Of a DNA stretch of 64,000 bases, positions 26,744 to 36,452 are shown in pieces; positions within the stretch are counted from its first letter, which is position 1, and each line of letters begins with the position of its first letter. The position numbers and the translations under genes were made by a program. Below the pieces are notes generated by a model that did no database searches, had not been told where the DNA came from, and saw nothing but the letters and a program-made list of their open reading frames with translations. The stretch comes from Albidovulum litorale (lineage in GTDB: Bacteria; Pseudomonadota; Alphaproteobacteria; Rhodobacterales; Rhodobacteraceae): the NCBI RefSeq assembly GCF_025751495.1, contig NZ_JAOWKZ010000004.1, positions 372,001-436,000 on the forward strand. Direction: 5' to 3'.

Positions 26744-27400
26744 GTGGTTTTCAAAAGGCGGACACCGCGGTCCTACATGCAGCTGATCGCCGAGGCCTTC
26801 TGGCCCCGCGGCGGCTGGACGCGCGCCTTTCACTACGTAAAGCATCGGGTCCGTCGTCTGCCCGACCGCCCCGACCGGATCGCGCGCGGTGTTGGCGCAG
26901 GGGTCTTTGTCAGCTTCACGCCGCTCTTCGGCCTGCATTTTGTCGCCGCCGCGCTTGTCGCGAAGGCCGCAAGGGGCAACATCCTCGCCTCGCTTCTCGG
27001 CACGTTCTTCGGCAATCCGATCACTTTCCCATTCATCGCCTTTTCGTCGATGAAACTCGGCCATCTGATCCTTGGAACCCAGTTCGATGAAAGCCAGCAT
27101 GCGACGCTCTTCGGCAAGTTCGTGGGCGCGGGTCAGGATCTGAAACACAACTTCTTCGCCATCTTCACCGAGGCGACGGCACGCTGGGACAACCTCTATA
27201 ATTTCTGGAACGAGGTCTTCCTGCCCTATCTCGCGGGCGGTCTGCTGCCCGGCATTGTGGCCGGTGTCCTGTCCTACTACCTGTCGGAACCGGTGATCGC
27301 TGCCTATCAGAAGCACCGCCGCAAACGGCTGAAGGCGCGGTTCGAGAAGTTGAAGGCGAAACTGCATGCGCGGGCCGGGGAACAGCAGGGCAACAGCTAG
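26744..27400 (+). CDS. DUF2062 membrane protein
   Basis: A 218-aa membrane protein of DUF2062. The basic N-terminus is followed by GVFVSFTPLFGLHFVAAALVAKAARGN and GTFFGNPITFPFIAFSSMKLG, the family core, and a second hydrophobic pair near residues 155-190; the C-terminus is basic (KHRRKRLKARFEKLKAKL). Function is unknown, but position between rsh and pdxJ is conserved in the group. The start is GTG, 20 nt after rsh. Confidence 0.88.
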   Translation: MVFKRRTPRSYMQLIAEAFWPRGGWTRAFHYVKHRVRRLPDRPDRIARGVGAGVFVSFTPLFGLHFVAAALVAKAARGNILASLLGTFFGNPITFPFIAFSSMKLGHLILGTQFDESQHATLFGKFVGAGQDLKHNFFAIFTEATARWDNLYNFWNEVFLPYLAGGLLPGIVAGVLSYYLSEPVIAAYQKHRRKRLKARFEKLKAKLHARAGEQQGNS

Positions 27401-27492
27401 TCCCGAATTGTATCCATGACGATTCAGACATTCACAGTGGCGGCAACGCCGGTCTAACCTGCCACCGGGCCTGACAAATCGGAGTACATGAC

Positions 27493-28239
27493 GTGAATGA
27501 ACTGCGGCTTGGCGTGAACATCGACCATGTGGCGACCGTGCGCAATGCGCGCGGCTCGGCCTATCCCGATCCTGTTCGTGCCGCCAAACTTGCCGAAGAC
27601 GCGGGCGCCGACGGCATCACCGCCCATCTGCGCGAAGACCGGCGCCACATCACCGACGGCGATATCGACCGGCTGATGGAGGCACTGTCGGTGCCGCTGA
27701 ATTTCGAGATGGCCGCGACGGACGAGATGCAGAAGATCGCGCTTCGCCATAAGCCGCATGCCGTCTGCATCGTGCCGGAAAAGCGCGAGGAGCGGACGAC
27801 CGAAGGTGGGCTGGAGGTCGCGCGCGAGGAAAACCGGCTGGCGCATTTCATCGCGCCGCTGGCCGAGGCAGGGTGCCGCGTGTCGATCTTCATCGCCGCG
27901 GATGCCGCCCAGATCGAGGCGGCGCACCGGATCGGCGCGGCGGTGGTGGAACTGCACACCGGCGCCTATTGCGACTTTCATGCCGAGGGGCGCTTTGCCG
28001 AACGCGATGCCGAACTTGAGCGGCTGCGTGAGATGTCAGCCTTCGCGCATTCGCTCGGTCTTGAAGTGCATGCGGGCCATGGCCTGACCTTCGACACCGT
28101 CGCGCCCATTGCCGCCTTCCCCGAAGTGCGCGAGCTGAATATCGGCCATTTCCTGATCGGCGAGGCGATCTTTGTCGGCCTCAAACCGGCCATTGCCGAG
28201 ATGCGCCGGATCATGGACGAAGCACGGGCCGGGCGATGA
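27493..28239 (+). CDS. pdxJ: Pyridoxine 5'-phosphate synthase
   Basis: Condenses 1-deoxyxylulose 5-phosphate with 3-amino-2-oxopropyl phosphate to make PNP, the final ring-forming step of DXP-dependent vitamin B6 synthesis. The 248-aa TIM-barrel protein begins [18 protein letters not shown] and has [27 protein letters not shown], and the ending [16 protein letters not shown], all family signatures. It starts at GTG and overlaps the downstream oxidoreductase gene by 4 nt. Confidence 0.97.
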   Translation: MNELRLGVNIDHVATVRNARGSAYPDPVRAAKLAEDAGADGITAHLREDRRHITDGDIDRLMEALSVPLNFEMAATDEMQKIALRHKPHAVCIVPEKREERTTEGGLEVAREENRLAHFIAPLAEAGCRVSIFIAADAAQIEAAHRIGAAVVELHTGAYCDFHAEGRFAERDAELERLREMSAFAHSLGLEVHAGHGLTFDTVAPIAAFPEVRELNIGHFLIGEAIFVGLKPAIAEMRRIMDEARAGR

Positions 28240-29216
28240 AGGCTGTCTGGTTCGAACGGTTCGGTCCGGCGGATGAGGTCCTGACGGTCGGTGACCTGCC
28301 CGACCCCGTCCCCGCGGCGGGAGAGGTTCTGGTGCGGCTTCACGCCTCGGGCGTGAACCCGTCGGATGTCAAGCTTAGGGCCGGTGCGAGGGCTGGGGCG
28401 GTCATGGGCTGGCCCCGGATCGTGCCGCATTCCGATGGCGCGGGCGTGATCGAGGCCGTGGGCGCGGGTGTTGATGCGGCGCGGGTCGGCGAGCGGGTCT
28501 GGATCTGGAACGGCGGCTGGCAGCGGCAATTCGGCACGGCGGCGGAACGGATCGCGCTGCCCGCCGAACAGGCGGTACGCCTGCCGGATGGCACCGGATA
28601 TGCCGAAGGCGCCTGTCTTGGTATTCCGGCGATGACCGCATGGCGCGCGGTCTTTGCTGACGGACCGGTCGCGGGCAAGACGGTTCTGATCACCGGCGGT
28701 GCGGGCACTGTCGGGCGCTATGCCTGCCAGATGGCCAGGCTTGGTGGCGCGCGGGTGATCACCACCGTGTCCTCGGCGGAGAAGGCCGCCCACTCGACCG
28801 CCGCGGAATGGATCAACTATCGTGACACGGATGTCGTTCAGGCTGTGAAGGACATGACCCGTGGCGAAGGCGTCGACCGCATCGTCGAGGTGGATTTCGC
28901 TGCCGGTCAGGCCGCTGCCATTGCACTTCTGAAGCCCGGCGGTGTGATCGCCACCTATGCCTCGGCCTCAGAGATGCAGCCCCGGCTGGACTTCTACCCG
29001 CTGATGTTCCGCAACATCACGCTTCGGATGATCCTCGTTTATCTGCTCGACCCCGAAACGCGGCGGCAGGGCGAGGCACAACTGACGGAGTGGCTTGAGG
29101 CCGGTGCGCTTAGCCATGCCGTCGTGCCGGGTGGGGGGCTTGCCGACTGCGCGGCGGCGCATCTTATGGTCGAGGCGGGCAACAAGCTCGGCACGGTCGT
29201 GCTGGAGGTCGCATGA
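28236..29216 (+). CDS. NADPH:quinone reductase, zinc-free MDR family
   Basis: A 326-aa medium-chain dehydrogenase/reductase. The N-terminal GroES-like domain includes [19 protein letters not shown], and the Rossmann domain carries [26 protein letters not shown] near residues 148-173. No structural or catalytic zinc-ligand pattern is seen, placing it with the zeta-crystallin/QorA type. The substrate is unknown. It is inserted between pdxJ and acpS with 4-nt overlaps on both sides, so all three are translationally coupled. Confidence 0.9.
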   Translation: MKAVWFERFGPADEVLTVGDLPDPVPAAGEVLVRLHASGVNPSDVKLRAGARAGAVMGWPRIVPHSDGAGVIEAVGAGVDAARVGERVWIWNGGWQRQFGTAAERIALPAEQAVRLPDGTGYAEGACLGIPAMTAWRAVFADGPVAGKTVLITGGAGTVGRYACQMARLGGARVITTVSSAEKAAHSTAAEWINYRDTDVVQAVKDMTRGEGVDRIVEVDFAAGQAAAIALLKPGGVIATYASASEMQPRLDFYPLMFRNITLRMILVYLLDPETRRQGEAQLTEWLEAGALSHAVVPGGGLADCAAAHLMVEAGNKLGTVVLEVA

Positions 29217-29623
29217 TCCTCGGCATCGGCACCGATCTGGCCAATATCGAGCGCATTCAGGCGACGCTTGACCGGTTCGGCGACCGCTTCCGCAACCGCG
29301 TCTTCACCGAGGTGGAGCAGCGCAAGGCCGAACGGCGGCGGGACACAGCGGGCACCTATGCCAAACGCTGGGCCGCGAAAGAGGCCTGTTCCAAGGCGCT
29401 GGGCACCGGGCTGCGCATGGGTATTTCCTGGAAGGACATGGCGGTTTCGAACCTCAGGAGCGGTCAGCCGGTCATGCACCTGACCGGCTGGGCGGCCGAG
29501 CGGCTGGCCAAGATGACGCCCGAGGGGTATGAGGCCATCGTCCATGTCACCCTGACAGACGACCACCCATGGGCACAGGCATTCGTGGTGATCGAGGCGC
29601 GTCCGCTGACCGTGTCCGGGTAG
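29213..29623 (+). CDS. acpS: Holo-[acyl-carrier-protein] synthase
   Basis: Transfers the 4'-phosphopantetheine arm from CoA to apo-ACP. The 136-aa protein opens with [15 protein letters not shown] (Mg-binding Asp8) and has [18 protein letters not shown] (residues about 46-63), the AcpS signature with the catalytic Glu. It is coupled to the MDR gene upstream. In related genomes lepB follows directly; here a minus-strand GFA gene intervenes. Confidence 0.96.
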   Translation: MILGIGTDLANIERIQATLDRFGDRFRNRVFTEVEQRKAERRRDTAGTYAKRWAAKEACSKALGTGLRMGISWKDMAVSNLRSGQPVMHLTGWAAERLAKMTPEGYEAIVHVTLTDDHPWAQAFVVIEARPLTVSG

Positions 29624-29671
29624 CGGTGCTGCTCGAATTGCACGTTTGCGGGACGAAGCAGTCCTTTTGGA

Positions 29672-30160
29672 CTAGTCGCCACCAATTTGGCGACAAGTGT
29701 CGAAAACGGTAGCTTGCTGCGGCGTACCGTCGTTCGTTGTGGCGTGCTCCACATACGTCGGCAGGCCAGCTGGAATTACGGTGTCCGAGCGAGCAACTCC
29801 AAGAAAAATGTGCTTGGAGTTTGCTGGGTCGATCGGAAACCAGCACGGATTATCAAAAGTCCCAGCATAGACGCCAACCGCGTCGGGAAACCGCTCGAAG
29901 CTTAGCCAGAGCTTGGTTCCGCAATACGCGCAAAAATGAACGTGAACGACTTTGCCAGAACCTGCAGAGGTTTGATCGAAGACCTTGGGAGTACCCGAAA
30001 GGATAGTGAAGTGGTCCGCTTTGAAAATCGGCTCGACCATATAGGCTGATCCCGTGGCCTTTTGGCAGAAGCGACAGTGGCAGACGGTAATCCGGCTAGG
30101 TTGTGCCAGTGTTGCGTAGCGAATGCCTCCGCAAAGACAGCCTCCCTCTTGCCTTGTCAT
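29672..30160 (-). CDS. GFA-family zinc protein (Gfa/CENP-V type)
   Basis: A 162-aa protein of the glutathione-dependent formaldehyde-activating (GFA/CENP-V) fold. The zinc-binding cysteines are present: CLCG near residue 8, CHCRFC near 27-32, and CAYCGT near 77. Most family members have no proven substrate. Base composition is lower in GC than the flanking genes, and the gene lies on the opposite strand inside an otherwise conserved acpS-lepB junction, both of which suggest insertion by transfer. The terminal region also has less biased codon use. Confidence 0.85.
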   Translation of the reverse strand: MTRQEGGCLCGGIRYATLAQPSRITVCHCRFCQKATGSAYMVEPIFKADHFTILSGTPKVFDQTSAGSGKVVHVHFCAYCGTKLWLSFERFPDAVGVYAGTFDNPCWFPIDPANSKHIFLGVARSDTVIPAGLPTYVEHATTNDGTPQQATVFDTCRQIGGD

Positions 30161-30379
30161 TTTATGCTTCCCCTTGTGCTTTTTATGAAGTCGTGAGCGA
30201 TTGCACTAATCGGCAGCGTCGCACACATCCAGCACGGGCCAAAGACAAAGCTGTCAAAGCTTGCACTATGGACTCACACCTGAAATTCAGGCCGAGAATA
30301 GTCTCGGACCCTGCAAAAACTTGACTCCCCGCCGCCGCGCGATCATGAAGCGCCGGAGCAGGAACGGGCAGGACCGGAT

Positions 30380-31159
30380 ATGAGTGGTACGGCAAAGGAC
30401 GGGATCGTCGAGACGATCAAGACGGTGGTCTATGCACTTTTGATTGCGGGCGTCTTCCGCACGCTGTTTTATCAGCCGTTCTGGATCCCGTCGGGCTCGA
30501 TGAAAGACACGCTGCTGATCGGCGATTTTCTTTTCGTCAACAAGATGGCCTACGGTTATTCGCGCTATTCCTGCCCGTTCTCGGCCTGTCCGATCTCGGG
30601 CCGCCTCTGGTCGGCCGAGCCCGATCGCGGCGATGTTGTCGTCTTCCGCCACCCGACCAACGGATCGGATTTCATCAAGCGCCTGATCGGTCTGCCGGGC
30701 GATACCGTGCAGGTGAAGGGCGGTGTTCTGTGGCTGAACGGCCAGCCGGTGCCGCAGGAAGATGGCGGTACGTTCGAAGAGGTCAAGGCGCCACAGGGAT
30801 CGCAGCGCAACATGCCGCAATGCGCCAATGATCCGGTCGGGCAGGGCGCGGTCTGCGTCAAGGAACGCAAGATCGAGACGCTGCCGAACGGTGTAAGCCA
30901 CAGCATCCTGAACATCCGCGACAGCGGGGTCGATAACACGCCCATCTATACCGTGCCGGAAGGCCAGTATTTCTTCATGGGCGACAACCGTGACAACAGC
31001 CAGGACAGCCGGGTTCCCGTCGCTGTGGGCGGTGTGGGCATGCTGCCTGCCGAATACCTGATCGGCCGCGCCGACCGGATCATGTTCTCGTCGGCAGGCA
31101 AGTCGCTCTTCTTCTTCTGGACCTGGCGGTCCGACCGGTTCTTCAAGGCGGTGGAGTGA
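30380..31159 (+). CDS. lepB: Signal peptidase I
   Basis: Cleaves signal peptides at the periplasmic face. The 259-aa protein has one N-terminal membrane anchor ([15 protein letters not shown], residues about 16-30), the catalytic Ser40 in [15 protein letters not shown], the general-base Lys100 in [15 protein letters not shown], and box [13 protein letters not shown] Cys-pair loop ([10 protein letters not shown]) is present. It overlaps rnc by 4 nt. Confidence 0.96.
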   Translation: MSGTAKDGIVETIKTVVYALLIAGVFRTLFYQPFWIPSGSMKDTLLIGDFLFVNKMAYGYSRYSCPFSACPISGRLWSAEPDRGDVVVFRHPTNGSDFIKRLIGLPGDTVQVKGGVLWLNGQPVPQEDGGTFEEVKAPQGSQRNMPQCANDPVGQGAVCVKERKIETLPNGVSHSILNIRDSGVDNTPIYTVPEGQYFFMGDNRDNSQDSRVPVAVGGVGMLPAEYLIGRADRIMFSSAGKSLFFFWTWRSDRFFKAVE

Positions 31160-31839
31160 AACTCTCGGCCGATCTCGCCGCGTTTGCGGCCCGGATCGGG
31201 CATGAGTTCCGGCGGCCCGAACTTCTGGTCCGGGCGCTGACCCATGCGTCCATCTCGACCGCGACGCGGCCGGACAATCAGCGGCTGGAATTTCTCGGTG
31301 ACCGGGTGCTTGGCCTTGTGATGGCCGAGGCTTTGCTGGCGGCGGACCGGGCTGCCAGCGAAGGCCAGCTTGCCCCTCGCTTCAACACGCTCGTCCGCAA
31401 GGAAGCCTGCGCCAATGTCGCGCGCGAGGTGGGTTTGGGCGATGTCCTGAAACTTGGCCGGTCCGAGATGATGTCGGGTGGGCGGCGCAAGGAAGCGCTT
31501 CTTGGCGATGCGATGGAGGCGGTCATCGCCGCCGTCTATCTCGACGGCGGGTTTGAGGCGGCGAAGGCGGTGATCCTGCGTCTTTGGGGCGACCGGATCG
31601 GCGCGGTCGAGGCCGATGCCCGCGATGCCAAGACCGCGCTTCAGGAATGGGCGCAGGCCCGGGGCCTGCCACCGCCTGCCTACACGGAACTGAAGCGCGA
31701 GGGGCCGGACCATCAGCCGATCTTCACCGTCGAGGTGCGGCTGGAGACGGGCGAGACCGAGGCCGCGAAGGCGGGCGCGAAGCGTCAGGCCGAACAGGCT
31801 GCCGCCAAAGCCTTGCTGGCGCGGATGGACGGGACCTGA
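31156..31839 (+). CDS. rnc: Ribonuclease III
   Basis: Double-strand RNA endonuclease for rRNA and mRNA processing. The 227-aa product has the signature [14 protein letters not shown] (residues about 39-52) with catalytic Glu/Asp, the second acidic cluster [18 protein letters not shown], and a C-terminal dsRNA-binding domain ([20 protein letters not shown]...[13 protein letters not shown]). It starts at GTG overlapping lepB. era, its usual partner, does not follow. Confidence 0.96.
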   Translation: MKLSADLAAFAARIGHEFRRPELLVRALTHASISTATRPDNQRLEFLGDRVLGLVMAEALLAADRAASEGQLAPRFNTLVRKEACANVAREVGLGDVLKLGRSEMMSGGRRKEALLGDAMEAVIAAVYLDGGFEAAKAVILRLWGDRIGAVEADARDAKTALQEWAQARGLPPPAYTELKREGPDHQPIFTVEVRLETGETEAAKAGAKRQAEQAAAKALLARMDGT

Positions 31840-31857
31840 CCGCCCGATTTCAATCCT

Positions 31858-32988
31858 TCAGACGTGATCGACCCGGCGCATTTCCTGCGCGGCGCTTCGC
31901 GTTTCCTCCAGCCAGCGTTGCACCAGTCGCGGATCGTGCGGCGCGCCGTGGACTCCGACCGGCATTTCCCGCGCCATGACCGCCTCGACCGCCAGCGCGA
32001 CGGTTCCCGAGACGAGCCGCGCCATGGCCGAGCCGCGGATATCGCCTGTCGCATCCAGAACCCAGGTCTTGTGCCAGACCGGCGTTCCCGCCTTTTCGAC
32101 CTTCAGCGAAACGCAGAGGACAACCCGGTCGACCTCGCCCTCTTCCAGCGGATATTTTTCCCAAAGCTCATCCGACAATTCCTTGAGCCGGTCGTTCGAC
32201 GGCGCGGCGTCCAGTTCATCGAAGATATCCGCCCAGGCTTCGGTCCAGCCATTCAGGCGAAGCGTGCCGCGGACAAACTCCTTCACCCTGCTTCCCCGCT
32301 CGAAGCGGTAGGCCTCGAGATAGGGCAGCGAATCCCGGTTGGGATAGACTTCGAAGGTCTCGGGATGGCGAAGTGGCGCCGAGTATGTGCGCACCGCATC
32401 CCATGGATGGACGACGCTGAGTTCGGTGAAGTCACGGATCGAGCGGGCCGGGGTCATCAGTGCGCGCAGAACGCCGATGGGCGACCACGAGAACTTGTAG
32501 CGGAAGGCGTTCGGCACGGCTGGCACGCCGCCGCAATAGGAGGTGAAGGAGAGGACGTTGTCGCGGTCATAGTGCGCAGACGCGCGGTAGGCGGTGACCA
32601 GATCATGCGCCATCAGGTGGTCGATGCCGGGATCGAGGCCGACTTCGTTGACGATTGCCACGCCTGCCTCGCGGGCCGGTTCGTCCAGCGCCTGCATCTC
32701 GGACGTTATGTAGCTGGAGGATACGAAATGCGCGCCCTTGTCGACGCAGGTCCGGGCAAGGTCCAGATGCAGCGTCGCGGGCAGCATGGAAACGACGATG
32801 TCGCCGGGCTGAAGCGCGGCTTCAAGCGCGCCGGGTTCCATCGCGCGGATGTCTTTGGTGATATCGCCCACGGCTTCCACCGCCGCTTCCACCGGCAGGT
32901 TCCAGACTGTGACCGGGTGGCCTGCGAGGATCAGACGACGCAAGCCGGGGCGAGAGGAAAGGCCGGTGCCGCACCAGTGAATGCGCAT
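31858..32988 (-). CDS. Saccharopine dehydrogenase family protein
   Basis: A 376-aa NAD(P)-dependent protein. The N-terminus has a modified Rossmann loop (IHWCGTGLSSRPGLRRL), and the body has NEVGLDPGIDHLMAHDL (residues about 115-131) and FTSYCGGVPAVPNAFRYKFSWSP-type segment, signatures of the saccharopine dehydrogenase/homospermidine-like reductase family; the C-terminal domain is also typical. It could be a lysine-degradation saccharopine dehydrogenase or a related reductase; sequence alone does not decide. It lies tail to tail with rnc. Confidence 0.85.
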   Translation of the reverse strand: MRIHWCGTGLSSRPGLRRLILAGHPVTVWNLPVEAAVEAVGDITKDIRAMEPGALEAALQPGDIVVSMLPATLHLDLARTCVDKGAHFVSSSYITSEMQALDEPAREAGVAIVNEVGLDPGIDHLMAHDLVTAYRASAHYDRDNVLSFTSYCGGVPAVPNAFRYKFSWSPIGVLRALMTPARSIRDFTELSVVHPWDAVRTYSAPLRHPETFEVYPNRDSLPYLEAYRFERGSRVKEFVRGTLRLNGWTEAWADIFDELDAAPSNDRLKELSDELWEKYPLEEGEVDRVVLCVSLKVEKAGTPVWHKTWVLDATGDIRGSAMARLVSGTVALAVEAVMAREMPVGVHGAPHDPRLVQRWLEETRSAAQEMRRVDHV

Positions 32989-32999
32989 GGTTCTTCTCC

Positions 33000-33653
33000 C
33001 TAATAATGCGTTCGCGCCGCGTGGCGATCCGGATAGTCGAGATGCGGTGTTGCGCCGAACTGGTTGAGGTGCAGCACACCGTCACGGACGGCGAAGCGGT
33101 GGACGGAGGTGTTCATCACCTTCAGGAACATCCGCGCCTTCATCACAGCTTCCAGCCCCAAGGCCAGCGCCACCAGTGTCGCGATGACGCCGGTCGAAGT
33201 CACCAGAACGGCACCTGGCCCGCCCTGCGCGGCATCCTCAACCGCGCCGGAAACGCGGGCGATGAACCCCTCGTAGCTTTCATGATCCGGCCCGGCATCG
33301 CCCGAACGCCAGAGGTGCAGCACCTGCGGCACATGGGCGGCGAAGTCCTCGGGGCCCGTCGGGAAGGGAATGCCGTGGCTGTCCTGAAGCGCGTGCGACA
33401 GCGCGAAGTAATCCAGTTCGTTCAGCCGGTCGTCTAGCGCATGGGGCCGTGCGTCGAGGTTCAGCGCCTCTGCCGTCTCGCGCTGACGGCGGAGCGTGCC
33501 CGAGATCACGCGGTCAAAGCCTCCGGTCAGGCGCAGATGTTCGCCAAGCCACGCCGCCTGCTGCTGGCCAAGGGGCGACAGCCGGTCATAGTCGGCTTCG
33601 GTCCGGGCGCCGGAATTGGCTTGCCCGTGGCGGATGAGGGTCAGTTCGGTCAT
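33000..33653 (-). CDS. Histidine phosphatase family protein (variant active site)
   Basis: A 217-aa member of the phosphoglycerate-mutase-like superfamily. The first catalytic motif is normal: LIRHGQAN with Arg8 and His9. The second catalytic His, normally in SHGG, is absent; the site reads VTSTGVIA with Thr154 at the His position. Full phosphohydrolase or mutase activity is therefore uncertain. It shares the strand with the saccharopine-dehydrogenase-like gene, 11 nt upstream of it, suggesting co-transcription. Confidence 0.85.
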   Translation of the reverse strand: MTELTLIRHGQANSGARTEADYDRLSPLGQQQAAWLGEHLRLTGGFDRVISGTLRRQRETAEALNLDARPHALDDRLNELDYFALSHALQDSHGIPFPTGPEDFAAHVPQVLHLWRSGDAGPDHESYEGFIARVSGAVEDAAQGGPGAVLVTSTGVIATLVALALGLEAVMKARMFLKVMNTSVHRFAVRDGVLHLNQFGATPHLDYPDRHAARTHY

Positions 33654-33665
33654 GGCGTCTGTTTG

Positions 33666-34376
33666 TCAGCCCCAGCGAACGTCGCCAAGGAAAATATACC
33701 CGGCCCCGTAGATCGTCTTGATCAGGCGCGGGTTCTTCGGGTCCTCGCCGAGCTTGGTCCTGAGGCGCGAGATGCGGACATCCATCGCCCGGTCGAAACT
33801 TTCACCCGCCGCCCCGCCGAGGCTTTCCTGCATCTGCGCACGCGAGATCAGCCGTTTCGGGCTGTCGAGGAAGAGCCGCAGAACCTCGCCCTCGGCATGG
33901 GAAAAGGGTACCTCTTCACCGCCTTTGTTGACCAGAAGATAGCGGTCGAAATCGGCGGTCCAGTCGGCGAAACGGGCGATGGTGGCGGCGCGCTCCGGAT
34001 CGGCGCGGCCCTTGCGCAGCCGGGCGCGGATGCGGGCAACGACCTCGGCGGGGTCGAAGGGCTTAATGATGTAGTCGTCGGCCCCAAGCTCCAGCCCCGT
34101 CACCCGGTCCTGCACCTGCGCCCTCCCCGAGATAATGATGATCGCCGCGCCGGATTCGAGCGCCAGCCGATGGACCAGCGCAAGCCCGTCGCGGTCGGGA
34201 AGGCCGAGATCGACGAGGCAGACATCGGGGGTGAGCCGCTTCAGCGCCGCCTCGAACTCGGTTGCCCTTGCGTAGCAGGACGTTCGGAACCCGGCCTCTT
34301 CCAACGCGGCCGCCAGCATCCGGCGAATCTCCGGTTCATCATCAAGGATGGCGACATGGGGGCGGGGATCGGTCAT
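33666..34376 (-). CDS. OmpR-family response regulator
   Basis: A 236-aa transcriptional regulator. The receiver has AILDDEPEIRRML, the phospho-acceptor Asp in VCLVDLGLPDRDG, and Lys in YIIKPFDP; the C-terminal winged helix contains FSHAEGEVLRLFLDSPKRLISRAQM and ends IKTIYGAGYIFL. It overlaps the hybrid kinase gene by 4 nt and is its obvious partner. The pair is divergent from the acyl-CoA ligase/ABC importer operon, which I infer is its target. Confidence 0.92.
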   Translation of the reverse strand: MTDPRPHVAILDDEPEIRRMLAAALEEAGFRTSCYARATEFEAALKRLTPDVCLVDLGLPDRDGLALVHRLALESGAAIIIISGRAQVQDRVTGLELGADDYIIKPFDPAEVVARIRARLRKGRADPERAATIARFADWTADFDRYLLVNKGGEEVPFSHAEGEVLRLFLDSPKRLISRAQMQESLGGAAGESFDRAMDVRISRLRTKLGEDPKNPRLIKTIYGAGYIFLGDVRWG

Positions 34377-36301
34377 GCGGCTTCTTTCGCGGAAAGGAAG
34401 GCCGCAAGCTCGGCCCCGGTGAAGGGTTTGGTCAGGACCGGGATCGCGCCCGCCCTTGCCCGCTCCGGATCGCCCGGTGGCAGCGACGTCATGAGCATCA
34501 GTTGTGCCTTGTGCCCGGCCTCTGAGAGTTCGTGCAGAAAGTCGACGCCGCTGCGCTCGCCGGGCAGGCCGATATCCGACAGGATCAGCCCAAGCCCCGG
34601 CAGATCGGCCAGTTCCGCCGCCTCTTCGGCGCTCGCCGCTTCGATCACATTATGGCCGAGGCCGCGCAGCATCTCGCGTACATCGGTGCGGATCTCTTCG
34701 GTGTCCTCCACCAGCAGCACCAGCGTCGGCTGGGCAGGCACGGCATCGGCGGCGCGGAGCGGCAGTCGCAAAGTCACCTTCGCCCCGCCTTCGGGGCGAT
34801 TGGCGAGTTTCACCGTGCCGCCCATCAGTTTGATATGGTCATAGACCATGGAGAGGCCGAGGCCCGAGCCTTCGCCGCCCTTGGTGGTGAAGAACGGGTC
34901 GAGCCCGTGCTCCAGCGCCTTTTCGGAAAAACCGGGGCCGGTGTCGGCAACGCTGATTTCCAGCCAGGTGTCGCGCACCGGCCGGGCGGTTAGGGTGATC
35001 CGTCCCGATCCCGGCGCCAGCGCGTCGCGGGCGTTGAGGATGAGATTCAGAAGTGCGTCCAGCAGCGATCCGGCATCGAGCAGGATCGGTCGTTTCAGAT
35101 CGCCTGTCAGCAGGTCGAGCCCGACGCCTTCGTGCAGGGACGGGCCCGCCATCACCCGCAACTCCTCCAGCAGCGTGGGAATATCCGTGGGCGCGGGTCG
35201 GATTTCTCGGGGGCCGGAGATTGCGGCGATGCGGTCGAGAAGCGTTCCGCCCCGCCGTGCAGCGGCCAGAGTTGCACGGGCCAGATCGGCTGCCTCGTCC
35301 GGCAGGTCCTCCACCCGCCCCATCCGGCCCTGAAGGCCGAGGATGATGGTCAGGAGATTGGCAAAATCATGCGCTAGACCCGAGGTCAGCTGCGCCGCCA
35401 GTTCCCGCTTGGCGCTCTGGCTGAGCGCGGCCCGCGCCTGCGCCTCTTCGGTCACATCCATCGACAGGACATAGACGCCCTGCGCCACACCTTCCCCGCC
35501 CCGATCCGGGGTCAGGGCCAGCCGGATGCGGCGGCCCGAGGTGTCGTGGGTGAACTCGAAAACACTTCCCTCACCCGCCAACGCCTTCAGCAAGCCCGGT
35601 TCGATCCGGGCAAAGGTCTCGGGCCCCAAGGCCTCCGCCACCGGGCGGCCGACGATGTCCGACAGGCTGCCAGGCATGACCGACGATAGGCGCCGGTTGG
35701 AATAGGTATAGATCAGGTCCGGCCCCACATGGGCGATATGGGCGGGCATCATCTCGGTCACGAGCCTTGTGCGCGCCTCCATCTCGGTCAGTTCGCGCTT
35801 GGCCTCTTCCAGCGCGGCATTGGTCGCGGCAAGCTGGCGGTTGGTCTGGGCCAGACGTTCGGCATGGGCCAGAACCTCCTCCGACAACTCTTCGGACCGG
35901 CCCCGCAGCAGGGCCTCCTGCGCCTTGATGTCGGTAATGTCGGTATAGACCGTGACCCAACCGCCCTGCTGCAAGGGCGAGCCCTCAACGGAAATGGTCC
36001 GCCCGTTCGCCCGCGTCCGCTCCATGTAATGGGGCTGAAAGGCGCGGGCCTGTTCGACGCGGACCTGCACCGCCTCTTCCGGGTCGTCCACCTCGCCATA
36101 TTCGCCGCGCTCCACCAGAAAGCGAATCGTCGCCTCGAAGGGCGCGCCGGGCGTCACCAGCGCCTCGGGCAGGTCGAACATCTCCTGAAAGCGGCGGTTG
36201 CAGACGGCGAGCCGCAGGTCCCGGTCATAGATCGACAGCGCTTGCTGAATGAGGTTCAGCCCGGCCTGCGTCATCTTGGCGCGGCTGTCGGTTCTTTCCA
36301 T
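34373..36301 (-). CDS. PAS-domain hybrid histidine kinase
   Basis: A 642-aa sensor with no clear membrane segment, so probably cytoplasmic. Domains in order: PAS_7-type (AGLNLIQQALSIYDRDLRLAVCNRRFQ..., about 10-130), a coiled coil (about 130-180), a second PAS (VTEMMPAHIAHVGPDLIYTYSNRR, about 180-300), dimerisation/phospho-His region (ELAAQLTSGLAHDFANLLT, His near 323), HATPase (NLILNARDAL and DTGPGF...GSGLGLSMVYDH, about 420-525) and a C-terminal receiver (LVLLVEDTEEIRTDV, SDIGLPG, LTKPF, about 535-640). A strong AAGGAG site supports the chosen ATG over a start 20 codons earlier. No HPt domain is visible. It probably senses a cytoplasmic metabolite. Confidence 0.92.
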   Translation of the reverse strand: MERTDSRAKMTQAGLNLIQQALSIYDRDLRLAVCNRRFQEMFDLPEALVTPGAPFEATIRFLVERGEYGEVDDPEEAVQVRVEQARAFQPHYMERTRANGRTISVEGSPLQQGGWVTVYTDITDIKAQEALLRGRSEELSEEVLAHAERLAQTNRQLAATNAALEEAKRELTEMEARTRLVTEMMPAHIAHVGPDLIYTYSNRRLSSVMPGSLSDIVGRPVAEALGPETFARIEPGLLKALAGEGSVFEFTHDTSGRRIRLALTPDRGGEGVAQGVYVLSMDVTEEAQARAALSQSAKRELAAQLTSGLAHDFANLLTIILGLQGRMGRVEDLPDEAADLARATLAAARRGGTLLDRIAAISGPREIRPAPTDIPTLLEELRVMAGPSLHEGVGLDLLTGDLKRPILLDAGSLLDALLNLILNARDALAPGSGRITLTARPVRDTWLEISVADTGPGFSEKALEHGLDPFFTTKGGEGSGLGLSMVYDHIKLMGGTVKLANRPEGGAKVTLRLPLRAADAVPAQPTLVLLVEDTEEIRTDVREMLRGLGHNVIEAASAEEAAELADLPGLGLILSDIGLPGERSGVDFLHELSEAGHKAQLMLMTSLPPGDPERARAGAIPVLTKPFTGAELAAFLSAKEAA

Positions 36302-36452
36302 CGACCAAGGCTCCTTTCCGCCTATCGCTAGCACCCTTGGGGCGGGGCCGGAAAGGGGCAAACGGGCGCTGTTACAATTCGTAAGGATTAAGAAAAAGTC
36401 CCGAAACCTTTGCCGACGAGCCTCTTGCCGGAACCGCCATGGTGAGGAACAC

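Noticed and set aside
30161-30379. Short plus-strand frame before lepB
   Set aside because: No ribosome site, no motif, and it overlaps the promoter region; looks like chance.
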